Assembly (NCBI GenBank): GCA_946894095.1
Contig: OX335647.2
Span: 13,782,001 to 13,846,000, forward strand
Source of the DNA: Incurvaria masculella
Lineage: Eukaryota; Arthropoda; Insecta; Lepidoptera; Incurvariidae
Length of the DNA: 64,000 nt
Reading direction: 5' to 3'
The notes under the pieces were generated by a model. The model did not search any database. It was not told where the DNA came from and saw nothing but the letters and a program-made list of their open reading frames with translations. This document shows, piece by piece, positions 25,743-36,865 of the stretch. How positions within the stretch are numbered: position 1 is the first letter of the stretch; every line of letters begins with the position of its first letter. The translations under genes were made by a program, and so were the position numbers.

Positions 25743-28700
25743 AATTGTTTTTCTTACTTGAATGTAGAATAAGGGTACAGTTACTAGAAATTATATCACA
25801 GTTAATTTTTTTTACGACTGCGTGACACGCATGCGTAAGAAGTCAATAATTCGTTCCGCCGCCGCCGCCGGAGTATACATACAATATCAATGTCTGATTA
25901 TACTATAACTACTTATATTATAAAACTAGGGTTATTTACTGACATAGAACAGTATTTGAATAAATAAGTGATTTTTCTATGATATGAAATGTTTGCCTTC
26001 CTACGGCTGATGCTGACGGTACTCGCCTACATCGCCACCACTCGTTATTAATTTAATACAATTTGACGATGGACCTTGGCCTTGGCCCAAGTTTGTTGAA
26101 TTTGTAGAGGTCACTTGGTTATCTCTATGTTCCTCTATTATAGTCTGTAACCAATCGGTAACTACATAGTACATTCAAATGTTGGCATTATTGGATGAAT
26201 TTGTTTTGTAAGTTCACGTGATCATATCCTCGACATTACCGAATTTAGACGAATGTAACCAAATGTTACAAATGCGGCTGTAGTAAAATATCCGTCATCG
26301 GCAGTATATACCATAATGATAAAGCAGTTTCGAATTGCAGGATTGTTATAACCGACATCGTTGCTCAAGGCGCGGGGCATTGCTTCTCGTGCGAGATGCC
26401 ATGGCATGACTCCCGACCACGTTTATGCACCCCTTCTTCTCGTGAATGCATTTCCAGCTGTTCCACGGTTGGGAATCCAGGTAAAAGTGTCGATGCTTTC
26501 AATCCAGTTCAATATAGTTGTGCAAGGAAAGGTCCTGGCATGGCGTTCAATTCCTTCGGGAAGGCGGTGGGCTGATAGATAGAGGGAAGGGTAAGTATTC
26601 GTGTTCCATTTCCAATAACATAAACATTTCAGGAACCTGGAATTTAAATTAAACACTTTTATTTATTAAACAATTTTCAACCCCACTAGCGAGATCATTT
26701 CATATTTGATCTCATATTGTTTTACTAACAACCTAGCTGTATGGTGATGTGATTATTTGACCACAGTTTTCCACCATCTCAGTTCGCAGTCACCTAGCGC
26801 GTGGGTTTAAATTGCCCAAATTCGGCAGCACGTGTGTCCTTGACTGCCGGTGACCGCGCCCGCCGCTGCCTGGCCGTGCGGACCCGGAGGGGGGGCGGGG
26901 CGCGGGGGGGTAGGCTCGCCGAGCGGAGGGCCCCGGCAGGACGCCGCGTGGCAGGGTAACTGACTCGCGCTGACCTCGCACGCTTCTTCGGAAAGGCTCG
27001 GCCGCGGTCGGCTGCGGGCGACGTCTCTGCCACCACCGTCGTGTCTGCCGCTAGGCGACCATGGCTTCTGCATTATCTGCTTTCCAGATTCCAGAAGAAG
27101 GCTTACTGAAATGACTTAAAAGTAGAACATCTAACTCATCTGCTTCATCTCGCATTATCATCCATTTGCTGCATGCAATGCATTTTTCAATACGAAAATG
27201 TCATGACTCTTGTCATATACGATGTGGTAATATGCAACAATTTGTTCACAGTGTTATTAACGTGGCATTTATATTTTGCACGATAAAACAAAAAATTAAG
27301 AGGGTAAATTTTTCGTTTTCAATTTGTAAAGATGTGTGGTTTAAATTATGCCAATGACATCATCTAACCAATACGTCAGATGTCCATGTTTTTAAATTTT
27401 TTGAAAGTTTTTTCTTTAACAAAATTTTAAATGCATTTTGAATTAAAAGCTATGCAAAATCAAACTGCTTGTAACTCACTTATTTATAGAAAAACCAATT
27501 TGTGATAACACAGAAGACTAGCCACAGCATTAAAAATATGTTCAAGACGAAAATAACGTAGTTGGGCACGTTTTGATGTAGAAAACTTGTTTCCCTACCC
27601 TTAGGGTAGCTGCGCGAAATCTTTGTAAGTAAATTAGGCGTTTACAATTTTAAAATGTAGGCTCTCAAATGCTAAAATCAAAGTAAAATGCAACATGCAG
27701 GCAGCTAACACTATCATGTACATACCTATAAATATTCAGTTTTTATTGGCAAGTCAATCGGCAATATACTTACTTGCTTGCAGCATGCATTACCTATTTA
27801 CTGGGTCCAAGGTATGGATAGCTTGCAATTTTTATCAAAAGCATGTCACACAGAGTAACGCGGTGTATTGAGGTTACCGCAAGTCAGCTATGTGGAGTTT
27901 GTTGAGCTGAACGTGGCGTGTCATTCTGTAAATTAATGCGCATAAAGAATACGTACATGCTCATAGTTTTCGGTGTCGCCAGCTTCAACAAAACGGCTAA
28001 ACTTGTAAATCTATCAACAATGAAAAAACGTGCTGATTTTGTTGAAGGCGCCTATAAAATAATTGTTTTTGAAAAGGTTTAAGAAAATAGCTCAAAGGAA
28101 CCTGCCATGTATGTTTGTATAATCGACAGTAAAGCAAGGACACATTAACTAAAGAAAAAAGCCCAGTAAAAAGAACTACTTTACGAAAATACTGCAAGGC
28201 TGGACCCGAACCAGAAAAACATACCATGCGCGGTTATTGCGTCTACCAATTTCCCCACCGACTGTATACCCATAATTTGGAATTCAACAAACACACAAAC
28301 ATACATGTCACATTCCTTGGAATAAGCGACGTACCTGTTTAGTAACGAAAAGTAGTAGCTCAAAGCATTAAAAAAATGCCTAACCTAGCAACAGATAAAG
28401 TAATTGTTAAATAAGTGTATGTTTTTTTTAATAAGTATGTTTCTTTTCACATTCAAATTAACCGATACCTACATATACAACTACAACGGAACCCTTCAAT
28501 AATAGTAACCTTGACCGACTTTACTTCCCGGCAAAACATCGGTTTGGATAATTGATGGTTTGGACAATGACGTCGTTACAAAACAGTGGAGTGCCCCTCA
28601 CCCCTCGCCCCGTATCCCTCCACCCGCCACCCCATGCTATTGTCCGAGTAGCGGAACACCCTTCGAAATGTCCTTCGTATCGAATCATTATAGCGAAGGC

Positions 28701-29869
28701 TGCGGCCCCCTCGCCGTATTGTTACCTGCGAGGTACACGAGTGACCCCACCCTGTATTTGTCAATACAGTTTTAGTTTCGAATGTTTGCTCCAAAATTGG
28801 CATGAACTCAATTAAAGATTTCTAGGAAAGGACTTTCAAATTAGATGAAATAAGTAACAGAACACTGAAAGTATGAACAAATGAATACAATTAATGTGTG
28901 TCGTCCAGCCTTTGGGGCTTGTCACTAATATTCAAGACCACAGAGAATAATACACGCAGAGACAATACTAATAAAATAATATTTACACAAGATAAATAAA
29001 AGAAGAAGTGACATATGGTCGTTATCGCGATTCCACCGTATGGACAAGGTGTGCATATAATCGTATGGGAAACCGACCGTGTTTCGTATGCCACACAGTC
29101 CAAACATCGCCACCAATGAGCTCCTGAAATGCGTTCTCCAAGTCAGTTCCCACCGACACAACCCTCCAGTATGTCTGCGACTATGTTTGCGCGTGGCATG
29201 TACGCTTACGTTGGGTTGGGAGACAGCGCACGCTAGATGGCAGATCTCCTTCCTTTTTTACGAGTTCAAAACAGTTTCTATACTTAATTTTAAACATAAC
29301 TTTAATAAGCCTGTGTTAACGCTAAGTCTTGTAGGACGAAATTTTTTGCCTTTTGTCCTGCCGAATGCAATATTGTTTGTCTGTCGATTAAAGGACGAAA
29401 GTGAGATCGCACAAACAGCTTTTTTTTACCATCCGGTTCCGCCGTTTTTTCACATTGCGGCCGGGGTGCGAATATCGAATTTCCTGTGATCGTTTTAATC
29501 ATGCAAGCATAAACAACCAAATTTAATCCTAATTCAACTACTATAAGGTTCAAAATAGTAGCGTTTATAGATGGTTCAATAAAATTAAGAGTGAAAAAGT
29601 CGTGCATGGAGCGCAGTCGGTAGCCAGATGCAGTTTTTTTGGTTCCATTGTGACCGCAGCCCGATAAATTAAATTTACTTTCGGCGAACATATTGTGTTC
29701 TTTTCCGCGACCCGATCGCATAATGCGTAAAAAGTGATCCCACATGTCGGTCGATGGGCATTTTTTCGGTCAACCTATATTCTGTTTCCGGATTATAGGG
29801 ATATGCACCTAATGCGTTTCGTCCGTATTTGACTGGATAAGTACATGTATTTTATTAATGTAACTGGAC

Positions 29870-30175
29870 ATAGATTGCTAATGCCACACCCACCGTCATG
29901 ATATTAACCCAAGACACCGCATTCTAAAAGGAATTAGGTGTCATGCCAGGACCTTCCCTTTTTGAGCACGGCTACATTGAAATAAATGGAAAACTTTTCT
30001 TTTCATGTAATGCGAAGGTACCAACTCGTGCGGGATTAAACTCTACACCTAGTAGAGGAAGGGGTTACCCAACTAAGAAGGAGAAAGAAAGTGGTACAGT
30101 AACGAGGGGATTTGAATCCACGACCTTTGGCATACAAGGTAAGTCCTTGCGCCCCTGAGCTACCACCCACATGAA
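29870..30175 (-). mobile_element. tRNA-derived SINE (antisense)
   Basis: The tRNA-like head on the - strand has A box GGTAGCTCAGGGGCGC and B box GGATTCAAATCC. The body shares GCGGTGTCTTGGGTTAATATC and CTCAAAAAGGGAAGGTCCTG with the 23.1-kb copy. Confidence 0.75.
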
Positions 30176-30277
30176 CTATGGTAATATAATTTGCATCAAA
30201 TTAAGCTACTAATTAGTTAAATGCTCAGTAAAAAAAAAACGAAGAAATATTTTCAACGTCAACTTTTGCGACCTTTG

Positions 30278-30325
30278 CACATTTCGTTATTTCGTTATTT
30301 CGTTTCATTTCGTTATTTCGTCTTA
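30278..30325 (+). repeat. TTTCGTTA microsatellite
   Basis: About five imperfect TTTCGTTA units in a row. Confidence 0.8.
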
Positions 30326-30675
30326 TTGAACGAGAATCCCAAAATTTAGAATACATTAAAAACAATCGCTGTTGATTTCACTCCAGATCTACGCACATGA
30401 ACACGGAGAGAGTAGAGGTACAACACGGTTTGTGTGTAGTTTATTTATTTATTATGGTAATAGGCGCCATACAATAAGTATAATAATAGTAGAAGTGAAG
30501 GCACGCACGACTACTACTATGGAAATGAGAAAGTGGATTGCGCCGCTCTCGCCTGCGCTTGCGCCGCTCGTCGCCCCGTCTCGGCGTCGTCGTCAGCATA
30601 GAGTGGATATGACGGGGAAATCATGGTCATTTAGTTGGTCCAATGCTTTTGTGATGTTTTACCAAGTCCAGGAGC

Positions 30676-30842
30676 CCTACTACGAACGCTATCGAGTAAG
30701 CGCTATCGACTAGGCGATATGCCTGTCAAAAATATTGTATGCGTTTGACAGATGGTATCGAAAGCGCTCTTGATATCAACTGTCAAACGCATACAATCAA
30801 TTTAACAGGCGATGTCGCCTTCTCGATAGCGTTTGTAGTAGG
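30676..30842. mobile_element. Near-perfect hairpin MITE (CCTACTAC ends)
   Basis: About 167 bp. The left arm CCTACTACGAACGCTATCGAG...GCGATATGCCTGTCAA...GTATGCGTTTGACAG pairs with the right arm CTGTCAAACGCATAC...AACAGGCGATGTCGCC...CTCGATAGCGTTTGTAGTAGG. The arms are about 75 bp with a short loop, so a transcript would fold into a long hairpin. Confidence 0.85.
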
Positions 30843-31927
30843 CAGTTCATTCGAAAAAAAAAACCGCAGTCGCCGTTCCAAGTAGTAGCGTGACTTCAAA
30901 ACAATTTATGGTGACCACGAAAAATAAACATCGTAATTTCGACTTGAGCGATATGGATTGTTTTCTTCTAATACTGAGTACTTTATATTCCGGAAGCTTC
31001 TCCTATGAATCCCGTATAATTAAATGTGCAAGTAACTTAGTTAGTTAAGTACATAATTTATCAAACTATATAAACCACTGAAATTTCTTTGCGGGTTATT
31101 CTTTAATGAGTTAATCGAAACAGCGGATTATCAGTTTGTGGAGTAACTCAGTGCAGTTTGACTACCGAACGTTTAGGGTGGAGTTCACTATTTCTGGTAC
31201 GGGACAATTTTAAAATTAAAATATATCCGTCCTTAATTTTCGCCTGAAGAAAAAAGAAGATAGATCTATAATAACCATAACTATATTACTAACAAGAGAT
31301 TGTGCACTCGAGCCTAAATAAATGAAAATGAAAAAGTCTCGTTCGAAATGTATTAGTACACTTGTCAATAAATATCTGTTTAATTATAGCACACAAACTT
31401 CAAATCAGGAAGCCACGTCCATGCTGCTGTCGCCGCTGCACAGGTAGCCTGCGCTCGCGCACGTGTCTTGCCCGACCCCGAGCCCAGCCCACATGCCCTC
31501 GGCCCTTGACACGGTCGATGCGCCATTGTTCACATTGTCTGCGTCTTCCTTGCATCGCTATGCACTTACCCCAAATATATCTCAACGACACTCACGCTAA
31601 TACAGCCAGCACCAGAAAACAATAAAAAAAACCCACATACTCGCACTCTTTCTACACACGTGTACGTGGTTTAGTTAGTTGTGTCATACGTTGTTTATAT
31701 TCTTAGCGGTTATCTGGTTGTATGCTGTTCCAAAGACCATGGCTTGGAGCCAAAGTGCAAGCGTTACCTCTCTCTTTGGTGCCCGAGATTAAGCTGTAGC
31801 ATTGCAAGGTGCTGTGTGGGTTCCGTCACGTAAATATTATAAAAATAATATATATACAATTTGGGCCCACTGTTTTTTTTCCGTGAACCTCGTAAGAGTA
31901 GGCATTCGTCGTTACTTGCTAGATTGT

Positions 31928-32105
31928 AGGGTTGGTACCATCGCATTACATGAACGATGGTCGAAGCGGCAATGACAATTTCCCTGTTTTCGACCCAGTT
32001 CAATGTTGTCGAGCTCATAAAGAGAAAGTCCTGGTATGGCACCTAACGCTTGCGGGAATGCGGTGTGTTGGGGCATTAGCCATCCATGTCCGGGGCTTCC
32101 CAATG
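31928..32105 (+). mobile_element. SINE body fragment (sense)
   Basis: GTTGGTACCATCGCATTACATG, GGTCGAAGCGGCAATGACAAT, AAAGTCCTGGTATGGCACCTA and GGGAATGCGGTGTGTTGGGG match blocks of the SINEs above. The tRNA-like head is absent. Shorter diverged pieces of the same family lie at 2350-2440, 2545-2590, 10570-10765, 12708-12810 (head, sense), 14861-15020, 26455-26580 and 60705-60770 (antisense). Confidence 0.65.
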
Positions 32106-32110
32106 GTAAG

Positions 32111-32312
32111 TTAACTCGCCGGGTGAATAGCAGGTGAACAGCCAAGATAACGATTCAATAGGATGTTTAGTTTAATGTTGTACCATGTTGCCAAACGACG
32201 TTTTATCCGGCAAAGTGAACTAAAATTTACAAGTTGGCATGGTACGGAATGCAACAAATTTCAGATTTCATCGCTATTTTGCCCGTTCACCTGCTATCCA
32301 CCCAGCGAGTTA
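32111..32312. mobile_element. Short MITE with 27-29 bp terminal inverted repeats
   Basis: Left end TTAACTCGCCGGGTGAATAG then CAGGTGAAC; right end GTTCACCTGCTATCCACCCA then GCGAGTTAT. The two differ at about three positions over 29 bp. About 202 bp with no coding capacity. A weaker relative with GTTCACCCAGCGAGTT lies at about 60630-60650. Confidence 0.8.
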
Positions 32313-33327
32313 TCGGCCATAGTAACCCCCCAGTTACATAAAAAGTCATGTCTTCTTTGGTCTTACCAAAAGTAATATCTGTTTTTCTGAACCATTATTT
32401 TCCGGCTTCACCTCTCTAAGTCTGCAGGAAGCAACTAGAGTAAGAAACCGTATAATGATATGTCCTGTGCGTAGTTAAACCTGGATGCCTCTCCCTCCGC
32501 TCTCCATATGCCGGGGCTCACGCGATACGATGTTTACCGCTTTTTGTCGACATCCTTTTCCTCGTGGAAAAGAGAAAGTACTGATGCGAAATTAAATAGA
32601 TGAAACACGTATAAACATGGATCCTGCTGCGCGGGACACCTTGTCAGGCAGTTATGTGCGCAACCCTTTTTTGCGACACACGCACGCATTTTAGAACGAT
32701 CTTTGTGGTGTTTTAAAAACCTTTTTATTATTTAGTTTTTTATTATCTGAGAACTTGAAATGTGCGAGCACATCTGCCCTCAAACCAGAGCACGCGCATC
32801 CCGCAAAAGAATAAATCGTTTTTATAAATAAAATATTAAAGGAAGAAACGTCAATTGAACCCGATTGATGTATTATATTTAAATATTGTGACGTGTACGA
32901 GTGTTTCTGACTGTCTGTAACGCGCTATCCAATAATTCGATTTGGATGAAACTTACAATGCAATACGCAAAAAAAATGCCGCATTATAATTATCTAGTTA
33001 TCTGAAAAACATGTGCAGTATTTCAAGGAACGAAAACAAAAAGTACATTTCATTGTTAAATATAATAAGTCTGGTATCACTATCAGGTTCTAGTAGGTAC
33101 TCACTCATGCGAAGATTACAAAATATGTAGGACATCAACATTTGTAAACACTAGAGCAAATATATAGCTCAAAGTTCGATAAAAATGTCTGGCCTAATCT
33201 TTTCTTTTTTCATTTATTTTGGATTCAAACAGTCACACATACAAAATAATATTCAAAACTACTCATTGGAAAAATGTGTAACGTAAGACAGATGCCAAGT
33301 TTTATACACCTACCTATTATGTCCATA

Positions 33328-33500
33328 GGCCCTGTTTCCACGAGGAAGTAAACTTGCGCGAGAAATGTCGGATAGACTGTCAGACAGTAAATCTGTCCGT
33401 GTAAACACGTCTTGCAGAGGCGTTTACACGGGCGACAGTGCTGTCTGACAGTCTGTCCGACATTTCTCGCGGAAATTTACTCCCTCGTGGAAACGGGGCC
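33328..33500. mobile_element. Near-perfect hairpin MITE (GGCCCTGTTTCCACGAGG ends)
   Basis: About 173 bp. The left arm GGCCCTGTTTCCACGAGGAA... and the right arm ...CCTCGTGGAAACGGGGCC pair through AGAAATGTCGGA / TCCGACATTTCT, ACTGTCAGACAG / CTGTCTGACAGT and TCCGTGTAAAC / GTTTACACGGG. Arms about 80 bp with few mismatches. Confidence 0.85.
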
Positions 33501-34722
33501 ATATAGTTTTTTTTTTATTCTCGTTCCCTTAAAAATTGATAGCATGCATCAGACATAACGAGAGCTCAAACCTGGCTCATACCGAATAATTAAATAAAAT
33601 TAAAATGCAAAAAAGGTGTATTTTTTTATTTGTATTTTAATGCACATTAAAGAACTATTTCATTACAATGAAACTGACTTAAGACTAAAATAATAATTAA
33701 AAAAAAATAAAGACCGGCTGATTCCGTCACAGTCCCTAAAACGCTGGCTCTCGCGCTGGCTGCATTGCCTCTTTGAATTTCGAGCCCAACGCGCAAAATA
33801 CTAAGAATTTATGTTTAAACTTGTATTAATGAAAAATATATGTATGAAGCCAATATGGCTTAGATAACAATAACGGGACCTTCGCATGTAAGTGAATAAT
33901 GCGACTATTGGGAGATAAAGCCATATAAAAATAATCCTACCTACTCAATGTAGTAATTAGCACACAACACTTACCAGAAAAGATCCATTATCCGTCCAAT
34001 GGACACAAAAAGTGTCCACAGGTCCAAACTAACAGTACCTGCGCGCAGCCGTAACTGGAAAGGTTTGAAAACATAAAAAATCTTTGTTCACCAAAACAAT
34101 ATTTATTGTGTAAAGTCAGCGCTCACATCTCCGATGACAATTGATAACAGTTCTCTCCGTGCAGCTTAAGTTTTTATGTCACCTGTCCTTTGTTTTCTCG
34201 CGGACAGTTAAACACCATTGATTTATCGCAAAGAGATTAATCCGATACCGCGGTTAATTATTTTTTACTGCAAGCGCGACTTCCAGGGAAAAGAATAAGT
34301 CAGGTAGGATAGCCACGGTTTCTTATAAAGTCACAGATTCGATTCCCACTTGCCTACCTACGGTTCTCTGTAAAACTATTGTGTATTAATAAAAAAATAA
34401 TTACAAATAAAAGCAGCATTGATTTTACCTGTACTTTTTGAAGTATTTCAGTTCCACGATTCATACAAGTTTCATTCTCCCGATTTACTTTTCTTTAGTT
34501 AAAAACGGGTTCAAATGACAGTAAAAATAATATATTTATGCTAAATCTTTCTTTGTGGTGCGATCCAGGGTGATATTGGGAAAAAAACAAAAAATCAGTA
34601 TAATAGGAGTTGCCAGATAATTAGGTGAAGGAATAAATCATATGATTTGGAATGGTGGCAATATTTTCGCCCGTTAGCATGTATTTTTTTTCTCATCTAA
34701 TCTGATAAACATGTCAATTTTT

Positions 34723-35020
34723 AGGGTTCCGTACCCAAAGGGTAAAAACGGAACCCTATTACTAAGCCTCCGCTGTCCGTCCGTCCGTCCGTCCGTCTGT
34801 CCGTCTGTCACAGGGCTGTATCTCATGAACCGTAACAGATAGGAAGCTGAAATTTTCACAGATTATGTATTTATTTTGCCGCTATAACAACAAATAGGTA
34901 ACATTGTAAAATCATAATAATTAAAGGGGGGCCCCATACAAAAAACGGGTTTTTTTTTAATCTTGTGCGATGGTACGGAACCCTTCGTGTGCGAGTCCGA
35001 CTCGCACTTGGCCGGTTTTT
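34723..35020 (+). mobile_element. AGGGTTCCGTACCC interspersed repeat, copy 2
   Basis: Same family and orientation as 21162-21449, with high similarity throughout and a longer 3' end (GACTCGCACTTGGCCGG). The short CCGT tandem run differs in repeat number between the two copies. Confidence 0.85.
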
Positions 35021-35249
35021 ATTGTATGTTTTATTTTTCATCTTATGACTCCTATTATAATTTGAAAGCATGGAAAATAATAAATCAAAATATCAAGACA
35101 AACCACTAAAATATGTAGTTGGGAACCAGGATGTGTCTTGTGCCAGTTCCCAGAATACTGAAACATTGTAACACTGGCTCAGAAACAAATTAAATGTTAC
35201 CAAGAGTTACATAAAATGTGGAATTGCGTCACGCTTTCGAGTATGTGCT

Positions 35250-36684
35250 GAAATCACATGAGTGTGTTTGTGCGCGAGTGTGTTGGCTGGCAGCATGGGA
35301 GCGGGAGGGGGAGGGAGCTGCCGGCGCGCGGCCTTGACCAGCGCGCGCCAAAATTTTCCAGGTCATTCACACGAGCCGCCCGCCCCGCGCGCCTCGTGCC
35401 GCCGTCCCCGCACCCCCCCTCCCTCCCTCCCCACCGCACCGCCGCACCGCCCGAGCTATCATCACAACGGGCGAGCCGATTATGTATTCGCGGGCATATA
35501 TATTTGGAGCGCTTTAAATTGTTGTGTACATCTGCTCATTCTGATAAAACCGCACGAAATTGATCCCTCGAGTTCGTGTGTCCAATGTTGTCAGGTGGCG
35601 ACTATTGAATTACAGTTCGTGACGATGGCCACATTTCTGCAGCGCTTTCGTTGAGCAGCTCGCGAGTCGCACGGTCGCGTGACGCAGTTATGAAAGTGCA
35701 GGTGCAGTCGTTCACCCGCGCCACGCTGCTTGCGGTGGCGGGAGGCACCTTCACGTGCCGGGCGAAGGCAGCGGGTGGTGGTGGTGGCTGTAGAAAGTGC
35801 AGCGAAGAGATATACTCGAAATTCGCCAGTTGCAAGTGCTGTACTTTTGCCGGGCAGTATTTGACTAGTAGAATAATCGGATCACCATTTCATTTCTCGA
35901 GCGGGTACTTATATAATTATGGCTCATAGAGCAAGAGACGCCCAACGGCAGCGGAGAGCGGGTCACGGCGTCACGCGGCCGCGCCGGGCTCGCGACCCAC
36001 AGCCCCCGCTGCGCCGCCCGCGATCCATTAGCTCCAATTCGTGGTCGCCAGTTTCAAGTTCACTCGCACTCCATCACCGAAAATATTTTTGTGCTGTGAC
36101 GCAACCGGGGCGAGGCCGTCCCGCTCGCTCGCGGGGCCCGCGCGGCAGGCGTCCCGCTCGCGCGCGACCTTGGCCGTCCGACTCGAGATCCGCCGCAAGG
36201 TTCGGGTCTACGAACTCGCTCGAGGTTCCTCGCAGGAGAGGGGCGCGCGCACCAATCCTCGCCGCCGCTCGGGCCGCCCGCGGCGCGATTGGTCCGCCGG
36301 CGGCGGAGCGGCAATGACCTCGGCGTTCGAACGACTCCGAGGCTCGCGCGGAGTCGAGAGCCTCCGTCGGTCGCGAGAGGCGAGAGTCGCTCGACGCGAG
36401 CACCTCCGCCGCCGAGCAGTTCGTACGGCTCCGCGGCGAGATCTTTTTGCAGACTTTCACTCTTACGATAGCGCGCGCGAGTCGGAACGCGCGCGCGGCG
36501 AGCGAGCGAGCGACTCCGCGCAGTCGGTCGGACGAGCCCGAGCGAGTCGCACGTCACCGAGGTCGCTCCTCCGTTTCGCCCGCGAGCGGCCTTCGTTCCT
36601 GCGTGTCCCCGTGCGGACGAGGGTGTCGGTGCGCGCGCGCAGCTTTGTGTCGTGCAGTGCATAGAGGACGGGAGAGTGCGCCCG
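35250..36684 (+). promoter_or_regulatory. E75A promoter and leader: GC-rich island with two TATA candidates
   Basis: Composition jumps from AT-rich to strongly GC-rich near 35,270 and stays high up to the E75A ATG. TATATATT lies at 35497-35504 and a consensus TATATAA at 35910-35916. The second would place initiation near 35,940 and give a leader of about 745 nt. Open frames on both strands here reflect composition (Arg/Pro/Ala/Ser runs), not coding. Which TATA is used, and whether the leader is spliced, cannot be told from sequence. Confidence 0.55.
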
Positions 36685-36865
36685 ATGTTGGACTACGATG
36701 TGGGTGGCGGCGGCGTGACGCTGCACCAGAAGTGCGAGGAGATAACGATGCTCGTCTCTCCGGACAGCAGCTTCGCGTGGCGCTACGAGGCGCCGCACGA
36801 GCGCGCGCTGCCGCCGTCGCTCAGCCCGGCGGCAGCGGCGCACCGGGAACCAGAGCTTAATATTG
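36685..36865 (+). CDS. E75: E75A-specific first coding exon
   Basis: This exon encodes residues 1-60 of E75A and the first base of codon 61. It ends ...HREPELNI before a GT donor at 36866 and joins in phase 1 to the AA that opens the finger-1 exon, giving [13 protein letters not shown] as in other lepidopteran E75A proteins. Two in-frame ATGs are possible. The first, at 36685, gives 765 aa. The second, at 36748, begins MLVSPDSS, which by my recollection is where moth E75A proteins normally start (MTLVMSPDSS-like), giving 744 aa. I annotated the first ATG, but the second is at least as likely. The A-specific region has no recognised domain and is rich in Ala, Pro and Glu. Confidence 0.93.

Larger units (their letters stand above)
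24955..35249. other. Non-coding upstream DNA proximal to the E75A promoter
   Basis: No coding exon recognised. It has a GC-rich patch at 26,810-27,060, several MITEs (25526-25742, 30676-30842, 32111-32312, 33328-33500), SINEs (26455-26580, 29870-30175, 31928-32105), a TTTCGTTA microsatellite (30278-30325) and a second copy of the AGGGTTCCGTACCC element (34723-35020). The remainder is AT-rich unique-looking sequence. Confidence 0.7.

Noticed and set aside
29079..29745. Overlapping 136- and 147-residue frames on opposite strands
   Set aside because: They overlap each other, have no domains and no clear promoter or splice context; chance openness.
36041..36664. Open frames of about 200 residues on both strands before E75A
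   Set aside because: Several frames on both strands are open at once because the island is GC-rich. Composition is Arg/Ser/Ala repeats with no domain, and they end before the E75A ATG in other frames.
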